Origin: an uncultured Hungatella sp.
Lineage (GTDB): Bacteria > Bacillota > Clostridia > Lachnospirales > Lachnospiraceae
Assembly (NCBI GenBank): GCA_947066955.1
Contig: CAMTAF010000017.1
Span: forward strand, 1-42,463
Reading direction: 5' to 3'
DNA length: 42,463 bases
Positions 33,220-41,883 of the stretch are shown piece after piece (position 1 is the first letter of the stretch; each line of letters opens with the position of its first letter). The notes beneath the pieces were generated by a model that saw nothing but the letters and a program-made list of their open reading frames with translations, did no database searches and had not been told where the DNA came from. The translations under genes and the position numbers were made by a program.

Positions 33220-33381
33220 TGATACCAGGGTCAAAAGGTCAAAAAGTCCGACGCAAGCTTGCTTGCAGGAGGATTTTTGAACTTGGGACCCGCAAAAACA
33301 TGAAAAAGGAGCCCGGCAGGGCGGATTTTGAATGTTTTTAGAATTGCGGGAGCACGCAGTGCGGAGCAATTCGTGGTATCA
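33220..33381 (+). repeat. Structured element bounded by TGATACCA/TGGTATCA
   Basis: The 200-base gap between the ATPase and the first permease holds an element with perfect 8-bp terminal inverted repeats: TGATACCA (33220-33227) and TGGTATCA (33374-33381). Inside it a long hairpin pairs GGGTC and TCAAAAA/TCC with GGA-TTTTTGA and GACCC (33228-33292), capped by GCAAGC-TT-GCTTGC. A second hairpin pairs GAATTGC with GCAATTC (about 33342-33372). No coding frame. It looks like a miniature palindromic insertion or a folded mRNA spacer that tunes expression of the genes downstream. Confidence 0.65.
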
Positions 33382-33419
33382 GGAGGAAGATCAAAAATTT
33401 TTTACAGGAGGAGCGAAGA

Positions 33420-34430
33420 ATGTCGAATTCATCTGCGGCGGCTGTTTCTGAGAGAAGCCCTAAGCTGACTCTCGCGGACCGCGTTGACATGATAAAAAAT
33501 AATCGGTATTTTCCCATTGTATTTCCCCTTGCCATGCTGGCATTTCTGCTTCTTTTATTTGTGGCGCTCACAGGCGGGGAGTTTATGAAGCGGAGCGTGA
33601 TTCTGGGAATTTTCAACCAGAGCTTTATCACCGGAACCATGGCTACGGCGGTGGCATTTATCTACAGCACCGGTAATGTGGATTTCTCCGTGGGCAATGC
33701 CATGGGGCTGGCCTGTGTGCTGGGGGCCCTGGCCTACCAGGCCACAGGGAGCATGGCGGTGATGGTTCTCGTGACTTTGGCGGGCGGCGTGCTGCTTATG
33801 ATGTTTAACTGTACCTTGTGCGTCACCTGCCATGTGAAACCGGCCATGGTTGCCATCGTGGCTATGTCCATCTACAGCGCCATCTGTGTGGTGCTGGTGG
33901 GGGCGGCCCCCATCGGCGTGGAGTATGAGACCAGCAAGGCCCTGGAAGGGGTGTTCCGGTACGGGTCCTTTCTCCTGTATTTCGGCATGTGCCTGCTCCT
34001 GTACCACGGCACGGCAATCGGACGGAAACTGCGGTTTATCGGGGGAAATGAGAGATGCGCCATCCAGACAGGGATTAACGCAGTGAAGACTCAGTACATA
34101 TCCTTTTTGTTCGCCGGCGTAGGCGTGGGGCTGGCCGGGGTGTACCAGACCATCCGCACAGCCAATGTGGCCTCCACCGTGGGAACGGGGATGGGAACCG
34201 ATGTGATGCTTGCCACGGTGCTGGGAGGCATGTCCATCTTCGGGGGGACAAAGTCCAACTGCTTCGCGGGTCTCATCGGGGCTATTACGGTGACAATACT
34301 GAACAAGGGGCTGCTGATGATCGGGGTTTCTTCTACCATGATTCAGGGAATCCGGGGAGTGGTGTTTTTACTGCTGGTGTATCTCAACAGTGAGAGGCAG
34401 AAAACTCTGCCCAGCAGACAGCAATTTTAA
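33420..34430 (+). CDS. Sugar ABC transporter permease 1 (RbsC type)
   Basis: A 336-residue permease of the BPD_transp_2 family with about 8-10 hydrophobic segments. The family core motif is visible: AFIYSTGNVDFSVGNAMGLA in TM3-4 and VMLATVLGGMSIFGGTKS near the C-terminus. The ATG follows CAGGAGGAGCGAAGA. It probably pairs with the second permease of the operon as a heterodimer, which is less common than RbsC homodimers. Confidence 0.9.
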   Translation: MSNSSAAAVSERSPKLTLADRVDMIKNNRYFPIVFPLAMLAFLLLLFVALTGGEFMKRSVILGIFNQSFITGTMATAVAFIYSTGNVDFSVGNAMGLACVLGALAYQATGSMAVMVLVTLAGGVLLMMFNCTLCVTCHVKPAMVAIVAMSIYSAICVVLVGAAPIGVEYETSKALEGVFRYGSFLLYFGMCLLLYHGTAIGRKLRFIGGNERCAIQTGINAVKTQYISFLFAGVGVGLAGVYQTIRTANVASTVGTGMGTDVMLATVLGGMSIFGGTKSNCFAGLIGAITVTILNKGLLMIGVSSTMIQGIRGVVFLLLVYLNSERQKTLPSRQQF

Positions 34431-34454
34431 AATTCAGAGAAAAGGAGATTTGTT

Positions 34455-35726
34455 ATGAAGAAGAACGGTTGGTTGAGAAAAGCGGCGGCGATTGGTATGG
34501 CCGGGGTGCTTGCGGTTGGCGCGGGCGGATGCTCCGACAGCGGGGATACGAGTCAGGGAGGAGAGTCCGGAGCCGGCGGGCAGGAGAAGTATAAGATCGG
34601 AATCCTGGAGGTTCAGCTGAACGATGAGAGCACCAACAGGGCCGACTGGTTTAACAATTATATCGCGCCTAAGTATAATGTGGAATTTATGTTTTCTGAG
34701 GCATGCTCGGACTTGAATTCCTGTATGACATTTATCGAAAACGCGGCGGATGCGGGGTGTGACGCGATCATCAATTATTACGCGGTGGGAGCCAATACCC
34801 AGCAGCTGGTAGAACTGTGCGCGGAGTATGACATGGTTTACACGGAGAACGGGGGAAGGAATCCAGCCAATGATGCGGTTTACACGGGAAATTATGAGAA
34901 TTTCGCGGGGAATTTTATGGCGGATCAGCCGGCTACCGGCAAACTGTTCCACGATTATCTGTCGGAGACCCTGGATACCAGCGTGGAGCACGGATTTATC
35001 GTGGGAACAGGAAACGCCTATCAGGGCAATGCCCAGCAGACGGAGATTTCCGCCAATATGCTTGGCGCCATTGAGGAATTGTATGGGCTTAAGTTTGATT
35101 CCACCATTGAGGAGCTGTATTCTTCTTCAGCTCCGGTTAACGGGACCAACGACAAGGGGATTGAGGTGTACTGTTATCCGGGAGCTCCGGCTACCAGCGG
35201 CTGGCTGGAGGGACTGAACGCGGCCATGCAGACAGGAAAGTATGATTATATTCTCATGTCCGGCAATGTTTTGGGCAATATCATGACCACGGTGGATGAG
35301 CTGGAGACAGCTATGAATAAGGATTTTACGGTTATCGGATTTGGTTCTTTTGGGGAGGCTTTGACCAGCGCCATGAATTCGGTGGACCATTTCGGCAACC
35401 AGGCCCTGTCCATGTCCACGGTAAAGTTTACATCCATTGTAAGCACCATGGGATTCAGCAAGGTTTACAACTGCCTGACAGGGCACCGGGATGCCTGCCT
35501 GGAAGCCAACGGGGAGCCGTCGGTGCTGCTGTTTCGGATGAACGCGGTCACAAATCCTCAGCAGCTGGAAGAGATGGGCAGCTGGGATAAGGAAGGAAAA
35601 TGGGTGGCGGACTATGATTTTGTGGACAGCATGCTGGCTGTAAAGACAGAGGGACTGACCAACGAGCAGGCTCAGGAGACCATCTACAAGATGGATTATG
35701 ACGCCATTAAGGCAAGGCTGAACTGA
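34455..35726 (+). CDS. Sugar-binding lipoprotein of the ABC transporter
   Basis: A 423-residue periplasmic-binding-protein-like lipoprotein. The signal peptide ends in the lipobox VGAGGC, with lipidated Cys26 followed by a Ser/Gly/Asp-rich linker. The mature part has the sugar-binding type I fold of the ribose/galactose family: KYKIGILEVQLNDESTNRAD, then AADAGCDAIINYYAVGANTQ. It lies between two permease genes, so it is clearly the receptor of this system. Expected to bind the substrate outside the membrane and feed the permease pair. The substrate cannot be read from the sequence. Confidence 0.88.
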   Translation: MKKNGWLRKAAAIGMAGVLAVGAGGCSDSGDTSQGGESGAGGQEKYKIGILEVQLNDESTNRADWFNNYIAPKYNVEFMFSEACSDLNSCMTFIENAADAGCDAIINYYAVGANTQQLVELCAEYDMVYTENGGRNPANDAVYTGNYENFAGNFMADQPATGKLFHDYLSETLDTSVEHGFIVGTGNAYQGNAQQTEISANMLGAIEELYGLKFDSTIEELYSSSAPVNGTNDKGIEVYCYPGAPATSGWLEGLNAAMQTGKYDYILMSGNVLGNIMTTVDELETAMNKDFTVIGFGSFGEALTSAMNSVDHFGNQALSMSTVKFTSIVSTMGFSKVYNCLTGHRDACLEANGEPSVLLFRMNAVTNPQQLEEMGSWDKEGKWVADYDFVDSMLAVKTEGLTNEQAQETIYKMDYDAIKARLN

Positions 35727-35768
35727 CGGTAACAGGCTGATTTAGTCAGAGATGGGAAAGAGGGGAAG

Positions 35769-36803
35769 ATGATGAAATCAAGTAATTCAAAGGATATGGT
35801 TTCCCGGGCCGCCAAGGCGGTGGCGGTGCCTCTTATGGTGTGGGCCATTATGCAGGTCATTGATATGGTTTTCGCGGGCATGGGAGTGATCAACAACTCG
35901 GCGGACATTAAGACCTTGTTCCGCAACCTGATCTCCTCCCTGGCCTTTGCCCTGGCCATCGGAGCCAACTTAAACTGCGGCCGTATGGACCTCTCCTTAG
36001 GAGCCCAGATGTACGCGGGGGTGATCTTTGGGGGGAATCTGGCGCTGATGTTAAATGCGGGAGGGATCGGGGTTCTGATTCTGTCCATGGCAGTGGGAGC
36101 TCTGTGCGGTCTGGCAACTGGTTTTATTTTCATCAATCTCAGGATCCTCCCCATGGTCCTGGGGCTGGGGATGACCCTGGTGTTTGAATGTATCTGTTTT
36201 GCCATCAACAACCAGCAGGGAGTCATCCTCTATGGAAAACCGGGGGTTGAGATTCTGTCCAACATCACTTTTATCGTCATTGTGACCGCTGCCATCGTGC
36301 TGTTTGCCTACTACTTTTTCCAGCTCAGCGGCTACGGGTTTAAGTACCGGGCGATCCAGGGAAGTCAGAAGCTGGCGTCGGATGCGGGAATCAATATCTA
36401 CAGCAACTGTGTGATCTGCTATGTGATCGCCGGGACCCTGGCGGCCTGCGCCGGCGTGTTTATCACCATCTATCAGGGAAATTTAACTCCGGTGCTGGGC
36501 ATGAGCTCCAACGGACGGGTATTTTCCAACATGTTTCCCATGGTTCTGGGAACCTGGATCGGCGGCCTGTGCCACAACCGGGAGGGCGGTATCCTCATGG
36601 GCGCCGTGACGGTGAATATTATTATCTTAGGGCTGACCAAGCTGGGGCTTTCCAACAGCGTGCAGAACGTAATTATCTATGCCCTGTTTTTGACCTTTGT
36701 CGTGTATAATACAAATCGAAGCAAGATCGACTATTACAAGGCCCGCAGAGCCCGGGTGGCCCAGGCCCAGAAGCTGATGGCCCAGAGGGAGGCGGCTCAT
36801 TAA
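35769..36803 (+). CDS. Sugar ABC transporter permease 2 (RbsC type)
   Basis: A 344-residue permease distinct from the first. Hydrophobic segments alternate with short loops; the family core reads GANLNCGRMDLSLGAQMYAG (residues about 63-82), and GTWIGGLCHNREGGILMGAV lies near the C-terminus. The C-terminal tail is basic (RSKIDYYKARRARVAQ). It starts after GGGGAAG, 43 bases behind the lipoprotein gene. The dispersed repeat begins five bases after its stop codon. Confidence 0.9.
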   Translation: MMKSSNSKDMVSRAAKAVAVPLMVWAIMQVIDMVFAGMGVINNSADIKTLFRNLISSLAFALAIGANLNCGRMDLSLGAQMYAGVIFGGNLALMLNAGGIGVLILSMAVGALCGLATGFIFINLRILPMVLGLGMTLVFECICFAINNQQGVILYGKPGVEILSNITFIVIVTAAIVLFAYYFFQLSGYGFKYRAIQGSQKLASDAGINIYSNCVICYVIAGTLAACAGVFITIYQGNLTPVLGMSSNGRVFSNMFPMVLGTWIGGLCHNREGGILMGAVTVNIIILGLTKLGLSNSVQNVIIYALFLTFVVYNTNRSKIDYYKARRARVAQAQKLMAQREAAH

Positions 36804-36808
36804 GAGGA

Positions 36809-36885
36809 GGAAGGCAAACGCGCAGCGTTTTTAGGATGCCTTCCGACGACCTGGCAGGTTCCGCGAAGCGGAGCGTGCCGATACC
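36809..36885 (+). repeat. Dispersed hairpin repeat, copy 3 (modules A+B)
   Basis: Module A: GGAAGGC (36809-36815) / GCCTTCC (36838-36844) with AAACGC/GCGTTT. Module B: GGCA-GGT-TCCGC-GAA-GCGGA-GCG-TGCC (36853-36879), then GATACC. The inner stem differs from copies 1 and 2 but stays paired. It ends just before the AAAAAGGAGGAACG ribosome site of the first sulfatase gene. Confidence 0.85.
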
Positions 36886-36901
36886 AAAAAGGAGGAACGT
36901 T

Positions 36902-38401
36902 ATGAGAGCAGTTATGGTGATGTATGATTCTCTGCGGCTTGACATGCTGCCCTGTTATGGCGGCGCCCAGGTGGAGCTGCCGAACTTTAAAAGGCTGGCG
37001 GAACATACGGCGGTCTTTGACAACAGCTATGTGTGCAGCATGCCCTGTATGCCGGCCCGGAGAGAGCTGCACACGGGGAGACCTAATTTTCTTCACCGCA
37101 GCTGGGGACCTGTGGAGCCCTTTGACGACTCCATGCCGGAGATCTTAAAGCAGAACGGAGTCTACACCCGGATTGTGACGGATCACAACCACTATGTGGA
37201 GGACGGCGGCTGTACTTACTGCACCCGCTATTCTACCTGGGAGTGCAACCGGGGGCAGGAGGGGGATCCCTGGCAGGGCTCTGCCGCTCCCTATATGGAC
37301 AATCCCCACTCAAAGCCCATATCGGATCAGGCCCCTGAGGACTACAAGGCTCTCTTTGACCGGATGCACGGACAGGATATGTTAAACCGCAGCTCCTACA
37401 AGGGGGAGGAGGATTATCCCCAGGCCAGAACATTTAAACAGGGCGTAGAATTTTTGCGGGAAAATGCCGGGTATGACAATTGGTTTCTCCAGATCGAGAC
37501 CTTTGATCCCCACGAGCCCTTTGACGCGCCGGAAAATTATATCAGCCGTCTCTTTGACCCGGACCGATTAGGGGACTTGGACTGGCCGCCCTACGCGCCT
37601 GTGACCGAGAGTCCGGAGGAGATCGAGTGTTTCCGGAACCACTATCTGGCTCTCTTAAGCTTCTGCGATGAGTGCCTGGGCAAGGTCCTGGACGAGTTTG
37701 ACCGGCTGGATCTGTGGAAAAATACCATGCTTATCGTCAACACGGACCACGGATATCTGCTGAGCGAGCACGGCTGGTGGTCCAAGAGCGTGATGCCGGA
37801 CTACCAGGAGATCATGCATACTCCCCTGTTTATCTGGGACCCCAGAAGCGGGGTTAAGGGAGAGCGGAGAAAGAGCCTGGTTCAGACCATCGACTTAGCT
37901 CCCACCCTTCTGGACTTTTTCGGGGTGGAGATTCCAAAAGATATGACCGGCAGGCCCTTAAGAGAGGTGGTGGCCCGGGACAAAGCGGTTCGGCAGCACG
38001 CCATATTCGGTTTCCACGCAGGGTCTCTGGATATCACAGACGGGCGCTACAAGCTGATGATGGTGCCCAGGGCCGGGATTCAGCTGTATGAATACACCTT
38101 GATGCCCACCCACATGCGGATGCGGTTTACGGTGGAAGAACTTAAGGAGGCAGAGCTGGCAGAACCATTCTCCTTTACAAAAGGCTGTAAAGTGCTGAAG
38201 GTTCCCTGCAGGACGAAACATGTAGCAGATATGCCTGCAGGCACGGAGTGGCTCTTTGACATTGAAAAAGATCCCCAGGAGACCACGCCCATTCTGGATG
38301 AGGAGGTTAAGATTCGGCTGAAAGCGGCTTTGAGAGAGATTCTTAAGGAAAACGACGCGCCGCAGGAGGTCTATGAGTGCTACGGACTCACCAGACCCTG
38401 A
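36902..38401 (+). CDS. Cys-type sulfatase 1, cytoplasmic
   Basis: A 499-residue alkaline-phosphatase-superfamily sulfatase. The active-site signature is PCMPARRELHTG, with Cys49 to be converted to formylglycine by an anaerobic maturase encoded elsewhere. Metal ligands are expected at Asp9 (MYDSLRLDML) and in NTDHGYLLSEHGWW. There is no signal peptide, so it should act in the cytoplasm. ATG at 36902 follows AAGGAGGAACGTT; the frame is open upstream through the repeat, but MRAVMVMYDS is the natural start. A second sulfatase follows. Substrate probably a sulfated sugar brought in by the ABC transporter (inference). Confidence 0.9.
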   Translation: MRAVMVMYDSLRLDMLPCYGGAQVELPNFKRLAEHTAVFDNSYVCSMPCMPARRELHTGRPNFLHRSWGPVEPFDDSMPEILKQNGVYTRIVTDHNHYVEDGGCTYCTRYSTWECNRGQEGDPWQGSAAPYMDNPHSKPISDQAPEDYKALFDRMHGQDMLNRSSYKGEEDYPQARTFKQGVEFLRENAGYDNWFLQIETFDPHEPFDAPENYISRLFDPDRLGDLDWPPYAPVTESPEEIECFRNHYLALLSFCDECLGKVLDEFDRLDLWKNTMLIVNTDHGYLLSEHGWWSKSVMPDYQEIMHTPLFIWDPRSGVKGERRKSLVQTIDLAPTLLDFFGVEIPKDMTGRPLREVVARDKAVRQHAIFGFHAGSLDITDGRYKLMMVPRAGIQLYEYTLMPTHMRMRFTVEELKEAELAEPFSFTKGCKVLKVPCRTKHVADMPAGTEWLFDIEKDPQETTPILDEEVKIRLKAALREILKENDAPQEVYECYGLTRP

Positions 38402-38439
38402 CTGACAATAGCAAAACAGACAAAGGAAGGAAGCGCGAC

Positions 38440-40056
38440 ATGGCAAAAAGACCACATATCATTATCTTTAATCCCGATGAAATGCAGGTGACGGCCATGG
38501 GGCATATGGGAAATCCGGCAGCTGTGACACCGTTCCTGGACCGTCTGGTCCAGGAGGAGGCGGTGTCTTTTCGTCATGCAGCCTGCCAGAATCCCGTGTG
38601 TGTCCCCAGCCGGTGCAGCTTTTTTACAGGGCTCTACCCCCATGTACACGGCCACAGGACCATGGCCCATCTGCTGCGGCCAGGGGAGAGCTGCCTGTTC
38701 AGTGAACTGAGAGACAGCGGTTACTACGTGTGGATGAACAGCCGCAACGATCTCCACGCTGCCCAGTATCCCGGGTGGCTGGAGGCTAACGCGGATGAGA
38801 TCTTCTACGGGGGAGAGGTTCCTCCGGCCCCGGGACCGGAGAATCCGCAGGTGAGAGGACCTCTGGAGGGAAAAAACTTCTACTCCCATTTTGAGGGAAG
38901 GCTGGGATTAGATGAGAGAGGGCTGAACTATTCCAGGGATGACGAGGCGGTGGACGCGGCTGTCAGGCGGGTGAAGACCTGGAAGGAGGACCGTCCCCTG
39001 TGCGTCTTTCTGGGACTGATGTTCCCCCACACCCCCTACGCCGTGGAGGAGCCTTACTATTCTGCCATAGACCGGAAGAAGCTGCCGCCCAGGGTCCGGC
39101 CCCAGGAATGTACGGGAAAGCCTCTGATGGAACAGCGGCTCAGAGAACTGCAGCACATGCAGGACTACACGGAGGAAGAGTGGGATGAGCTGCGGGCTGT
39201 GTATCTGGCTATGTGCTCCAAGGTGGACGCCCAGTTTGAACGGCTGTGCCAAGGGCTTAAGGACGCCGGCATCTATGACGACTGCGCCATCTTTTTCCTC
39301 AGCGACCATGGGGACTTTGCGGGAGACTACGGCCTGCCGGAGAAGGCCCAGAACTGTTTTGAGGACTGTCTGGTCAATGTCCCCCTCCTCATCAAGCCCC
39401 CGAAAAGGGAAGCGGTGGACCCGGGTATCACGGAGAGTCTGACGGAGCTGGTGGACTTTTACGCCACAGTCATGGACTATGGGGAGGTCACGCCGGACCA
39501 TACCCATTTTGGCAGAAGCCTTCGGCCTGTGGTGGCCAACAGGGGAACTTCTCTCCGCTCCTATGTATTCTGTGAGGGCGGGAGGATGCCGGGAGAGACC
39601 CACTGCGACGAAAGCCATATCAACGGCATCAAAGGTTCCCCCAGGGGATTTGTCTACTGGCCCAGGCAGACGGCCCAGAGGGAGGATCGGACCCACGCCA
39701 AGGGAACGATGATCCGGGATCTTAGGTTCAAGTATATTAAGCGACTTGACAGCGCCGAGGATGAGTTTTATGATCTGGAGAAGGATCCTCAGGAGAAACG
39801 CAATGTTATAGATGATCCTGAATACGGAGCCCAGATTCTCCGGATGCAGAGGGAGATGCTGTCCTGGTATCAGAGCACCTGCGATGTGGTGCCTCTGGAT
39901 TTTGACAAGCGCTTCAACGAGGAGATGATGTGGAGCATGATGAGGCACAACGTGGAAAATGAGAGAGAGGAGAGGCTGATCCGGGACAGAATCCATGCCG
40001 GAGACAACATGCCCCATGTGCTGGAGGCGCTGAGGAAGATGAGGGAGGAAGGTTAG
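38440..40056 (+). CDS. Cys-type sulfatase 2, cytoplasmic
   Basis: A 538-residue sulfatase of another subfamily than its neighbour. Start MAKRPHIIIFNPDEMQ with metal ligand Asp13; the signature is PVCVPSRCSFFTG with Cys54 as the formylglycine site. FFLSDHGDFAGDYGL supplies the second metal pair. The C-terminal region FYDLEKDPQEKRNV is common in arylsulfatase-like enzymes. No signal peptide. ATG at 38440 follows AAGGAAGGAAG; the longer frame from 38377 overlaps sulfatase 1. Its TAG directly abuts the esterase start. Two different sulfatases suggest a substrate with two sulfate positions, or a short substrate family. Confidence 0.9.
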   Translation: MAKRPHIIIFNPDEMQVTAMGHMGNPAAVTPFLDRLVQEEAVSFRHAACQNPVCVPSRCSFFTGLYPHVHGHRTMAHLLRPGESCLFSELRDSGYYVWMNSRNDLHAAQYPGWLEANADEIFYGGEVPPAPGPENPQVRGPLEGKNFYSHFEGRLGLDERGLNYSRDDEAVDAAVRRVKTWKEDRPLCVFLGLMFPHTPYAVEEPYYSAIDRKKLPPRVRPQECTGKPLMEQRLRELQHMQDYTEEEWDELRAVYLAMCSKVDAQFERLCQGLKDAGIYDDCAIFFLSDHGDFAGDYGLPEKAQNCFEDCLVNVPLLIKPPKREAVDPGITESLTELVDFYATVMDYGEVTPDHTHFGRSLRPVVANRGTSLRSYVFCEGGRMPGETHCDESHINGIKGSPRGFVYWPRQTAQREDRTHAKGTMIRDLRFKYIKRLDSAEDEFYDLEKDPQEKRNVIDDPEYGAQILRMQREMLSWYQSTCDVVPLDFDKRFNEEMMWSMMRHNVENEREERLIRDRIHAGDNMPHVLEALRKMREEG

Positions 40057-40878
40057 ATGGCGCTGTTTCATTTGAATTTTCAGAGCAAATATCTGTCCGG
40101 AAATACGGATGTGAACGTGATTTTGCCGGATCTGCCAAGAGGGCAGGAGCCAGGGGAATTTTACGGTTCAGGGAAGAAATATAAGGTGCTGTGGCTTCTC
40201 CACGGAACTTTCGGGGACTACACCGACTGGGTACGGAGAAGCAATGTAGAGCTGTACGCCTGCGAAAAGAATCTGGCGGTGGTCATGCCCTCGGCTCAGA
40301 ACACGGACTATGCCAACTGGGACGGGTTTGGCCTGGGGTACAAAATGTATGATTATCTCACAGAAGAACTGATGCCTTTAATCTACGGCTGGCTGCCTGT
40401 CAGTGACAAGAGGGAGGACAACTTTATCGCCGGTCTGTCCATGGGAGGCCGGGGCGCCTGCATGTACGCCTTTGCACACCCGGAAAAATTCGCTGCCGCC
40501 TACATTATGTCCTGCTGCCCCCAGGACATGCGGGAGCAGAAGGATGACAAAACCTGGGGAGACCGGAACAAAAACCGGCTGGACAATGCGGGAGGGCTTG
40601 AGGGCTATCTGGCCTCCCCCCAGAACACCTGGGATCTCACTGCCTCGCTGGCAGGTCATGAGAACCTGCCTAAGTTGTACTTTACCTGCGGCAATGCGGA
40701 CCCGTTGATGTACGAGAGCTTCCGAAAGTTCCGGGCTTACGCAGAGAAGGCGGGGCTTAAGGCAGAGTTCGCGGAGCTTGAGGGGTATTCCCATGAGTGG
40801 CGCTTCTGGGAGTGGTGTATCCAGGATGCCATCGAAAAGTTTGTGCCGGATACCGCGGGACAGGGAAACGCCTTTTAG
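40057..40878 (+). CDS. Esterase D / EstA-type serine esterase
   Basis: A 273-residue alpha/beta-hydrolase of the putative-esterase family that includes S-formylglutathione hydrolase and tributyrin esterase. The oxyanion region is WLLHGTFGDYTDW, the nucleophile elbow GLSMGG has Ser128, and the triad is completed by Asp in CGNADPLMY and His in GYSHEWRFW. No signal peptide. The ATG follows directly on the sulfatase stop, with GAGGAAGG as ribosome site inside that gene. In this operon it probably removes acyl (for example acetyl) groups from the imported glycan. Confidence 0.88.
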   Translation: MALFHLNFQSKYLSGNTDVNVILPDLPRGQEPGEFYGSGKKYKVLWLLHGTFGDYTDWVRRSNVELYACEKNLAVVMPSAQNTDYANWDGFGLGYKMYDYLTEELMPLIYGWLPVSDKREDNFIAGLSMGGRGACMYAFAHPEKFAAAYIMSCCPQDMREQKDDKTWGDRNKNRLDNAGGLEGYLASPQNTWDLTASLAGHENLPKLYFTCGNADPLMYESFRKFRAYAEKAGLKAEFAELEGYSHEWRFWEWCIQDAIEKFVPDTAGQGNAF

Positions 40879-40900
40879 GCTGAGAAAGGGGATTCATGAT

Positions 40901-41812
40901 ATGGAGATACTTGGACTCCTGATGGGGCAGATTGTGACCATGTTTTTGTATATGGCAGTGGGGTACTGGCTTTTTCGGATTGGAAAGATCAGCCAAAATG
41001 GCAGCGGGGAGCTGGCCGCCCTTCTGGTGTGGCTGGTGATCCCGGTGGTGGTGATAAAAAGTTTCTGTGTGGAGTCCACACAGGAGCGGATAGGGATATT
41101 GGGGATCAGCACTGTGGCAGCAGCGGCCTCTCTTCTCCTGTCAATTGTGGTGTCCCGCCTTTTGTTTCGGGGACGCCCTCTGGATCATTTCGCGGCAGCG
41201 TTCTCCAACGCGGGCTTTATGGGAATTCCCCTGGTCCAGGCGGCCTTAGGACAGGACAGTGTGTTCTACATCGTGTCGTTCATCGCCATCTTGAATATCC
41301 TCCAGTGGACTTACGGGGTGGCGGTGATCACGGAGAAAAAACAGGGGATTTCTCCCGCCGTGTTTCTCAACCCTCTGGCAGGGGCAACTCTGGCAGGCCT
41401 GATCCTTTTTTTCACCGGATGGGGAAGCCGCCTTCCGGCGACCCTTATGGGAACCCTGTCGGGCCTGTCAGCTCTCAACGCTCCCCTGGCCATGATGGTG
41501 CTGGGGGTGTATGTGGCGCAGGCGGATTTTAAAACCCTGTGGACGGATCCGGCTCTCTACAAGGTCAGCGCTGTCCGTCTTCTTCTGATTCCGCTCCTCA
41601 CCGCAGGCCTTCTTAAGCTGTTTTCCATGGAGTATGCCATGGCCGGGGCTCTTCTTATAGCGGCTTCGGCCCCCGTGGGGGCCAACGTGGCGGTTTACGC
41701 CCAGATTCACGGAAAGGATTATATCTATGCCAGCAAGACCGTGGTGGTGTCCACTCTCCTGTCTGTTGCGTCCCTGCCTCTGGTTATAGGGCTGGGTTTG
41801 GCGGTTTTGTAG
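40901..41812 (+). CDS. AEC-family membrane transporter
   Basis: A 303-residue protein of the auxin efflux carrier (AEC) superfamily with about 10 membrane segments. Family features are IGKISQNGSGELAALLVWLV near the N-terminus, FSNAGFMGIPLVQAALG (about residues 97-113), and the C-terminal SAPVGANVAVYAQ. ATG at 40901 follows GAAAGGGGATTC; the longer frame from 40778 overlaps the esterase and is rejected. In bacteria AEC proteins often carry organic acids; here it may export sulfate-containing or acid products, which is a guess. Confidence 0.85.
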   Translation: MEILGLLMGQIVTMFLYMAVGYWLFRIGKISQNGSGELAALLVWLVIPVVVIKSFCVESTQERIGILGISTVAAAASLLLSIVVSRLLFRGRPLDHFAAAFSNAGFMGIPLVQAALGQDSVFYIVSFIAILNILQWTYGVAVITEKKQGISPAVFLNPLAGATLAGLILFFTGWGSRLPATLMGTLSGLSALNAPLAMMVLGVYVAQADFKTLWTDPALYKVSAVRLLLIPLLTAGLLKLFSMEYAMAGALLIAASAPVGANVAVYAQIHGKDYIYASKTVVVSTLLSVASLPLVIGLGLAVL

Positions 41813-41883
41813 CTAAAAGCAGTGGAAGTTTCGGGAAAATTGTTGTAATATTTTAAATATATAAAAAGGAGAGGAGAGTTTAC

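Noticed and set aside
36836..36901. N-terminal extension of sulfatase 1 through the repeat
   Set aside because: The added residues are encoded by the repeat element (RMPSDDLAG also appears in the TruA-GNAT tail), and the ATG at 36902 has a perfect ribosome site.
38908..40071. Long minus-strand open frame (387 codons) opposite sulfatase 2
   Set aside because: It is an antisense shadow of a clear sulfatase gene, has no family resemblance and no ribosome site.
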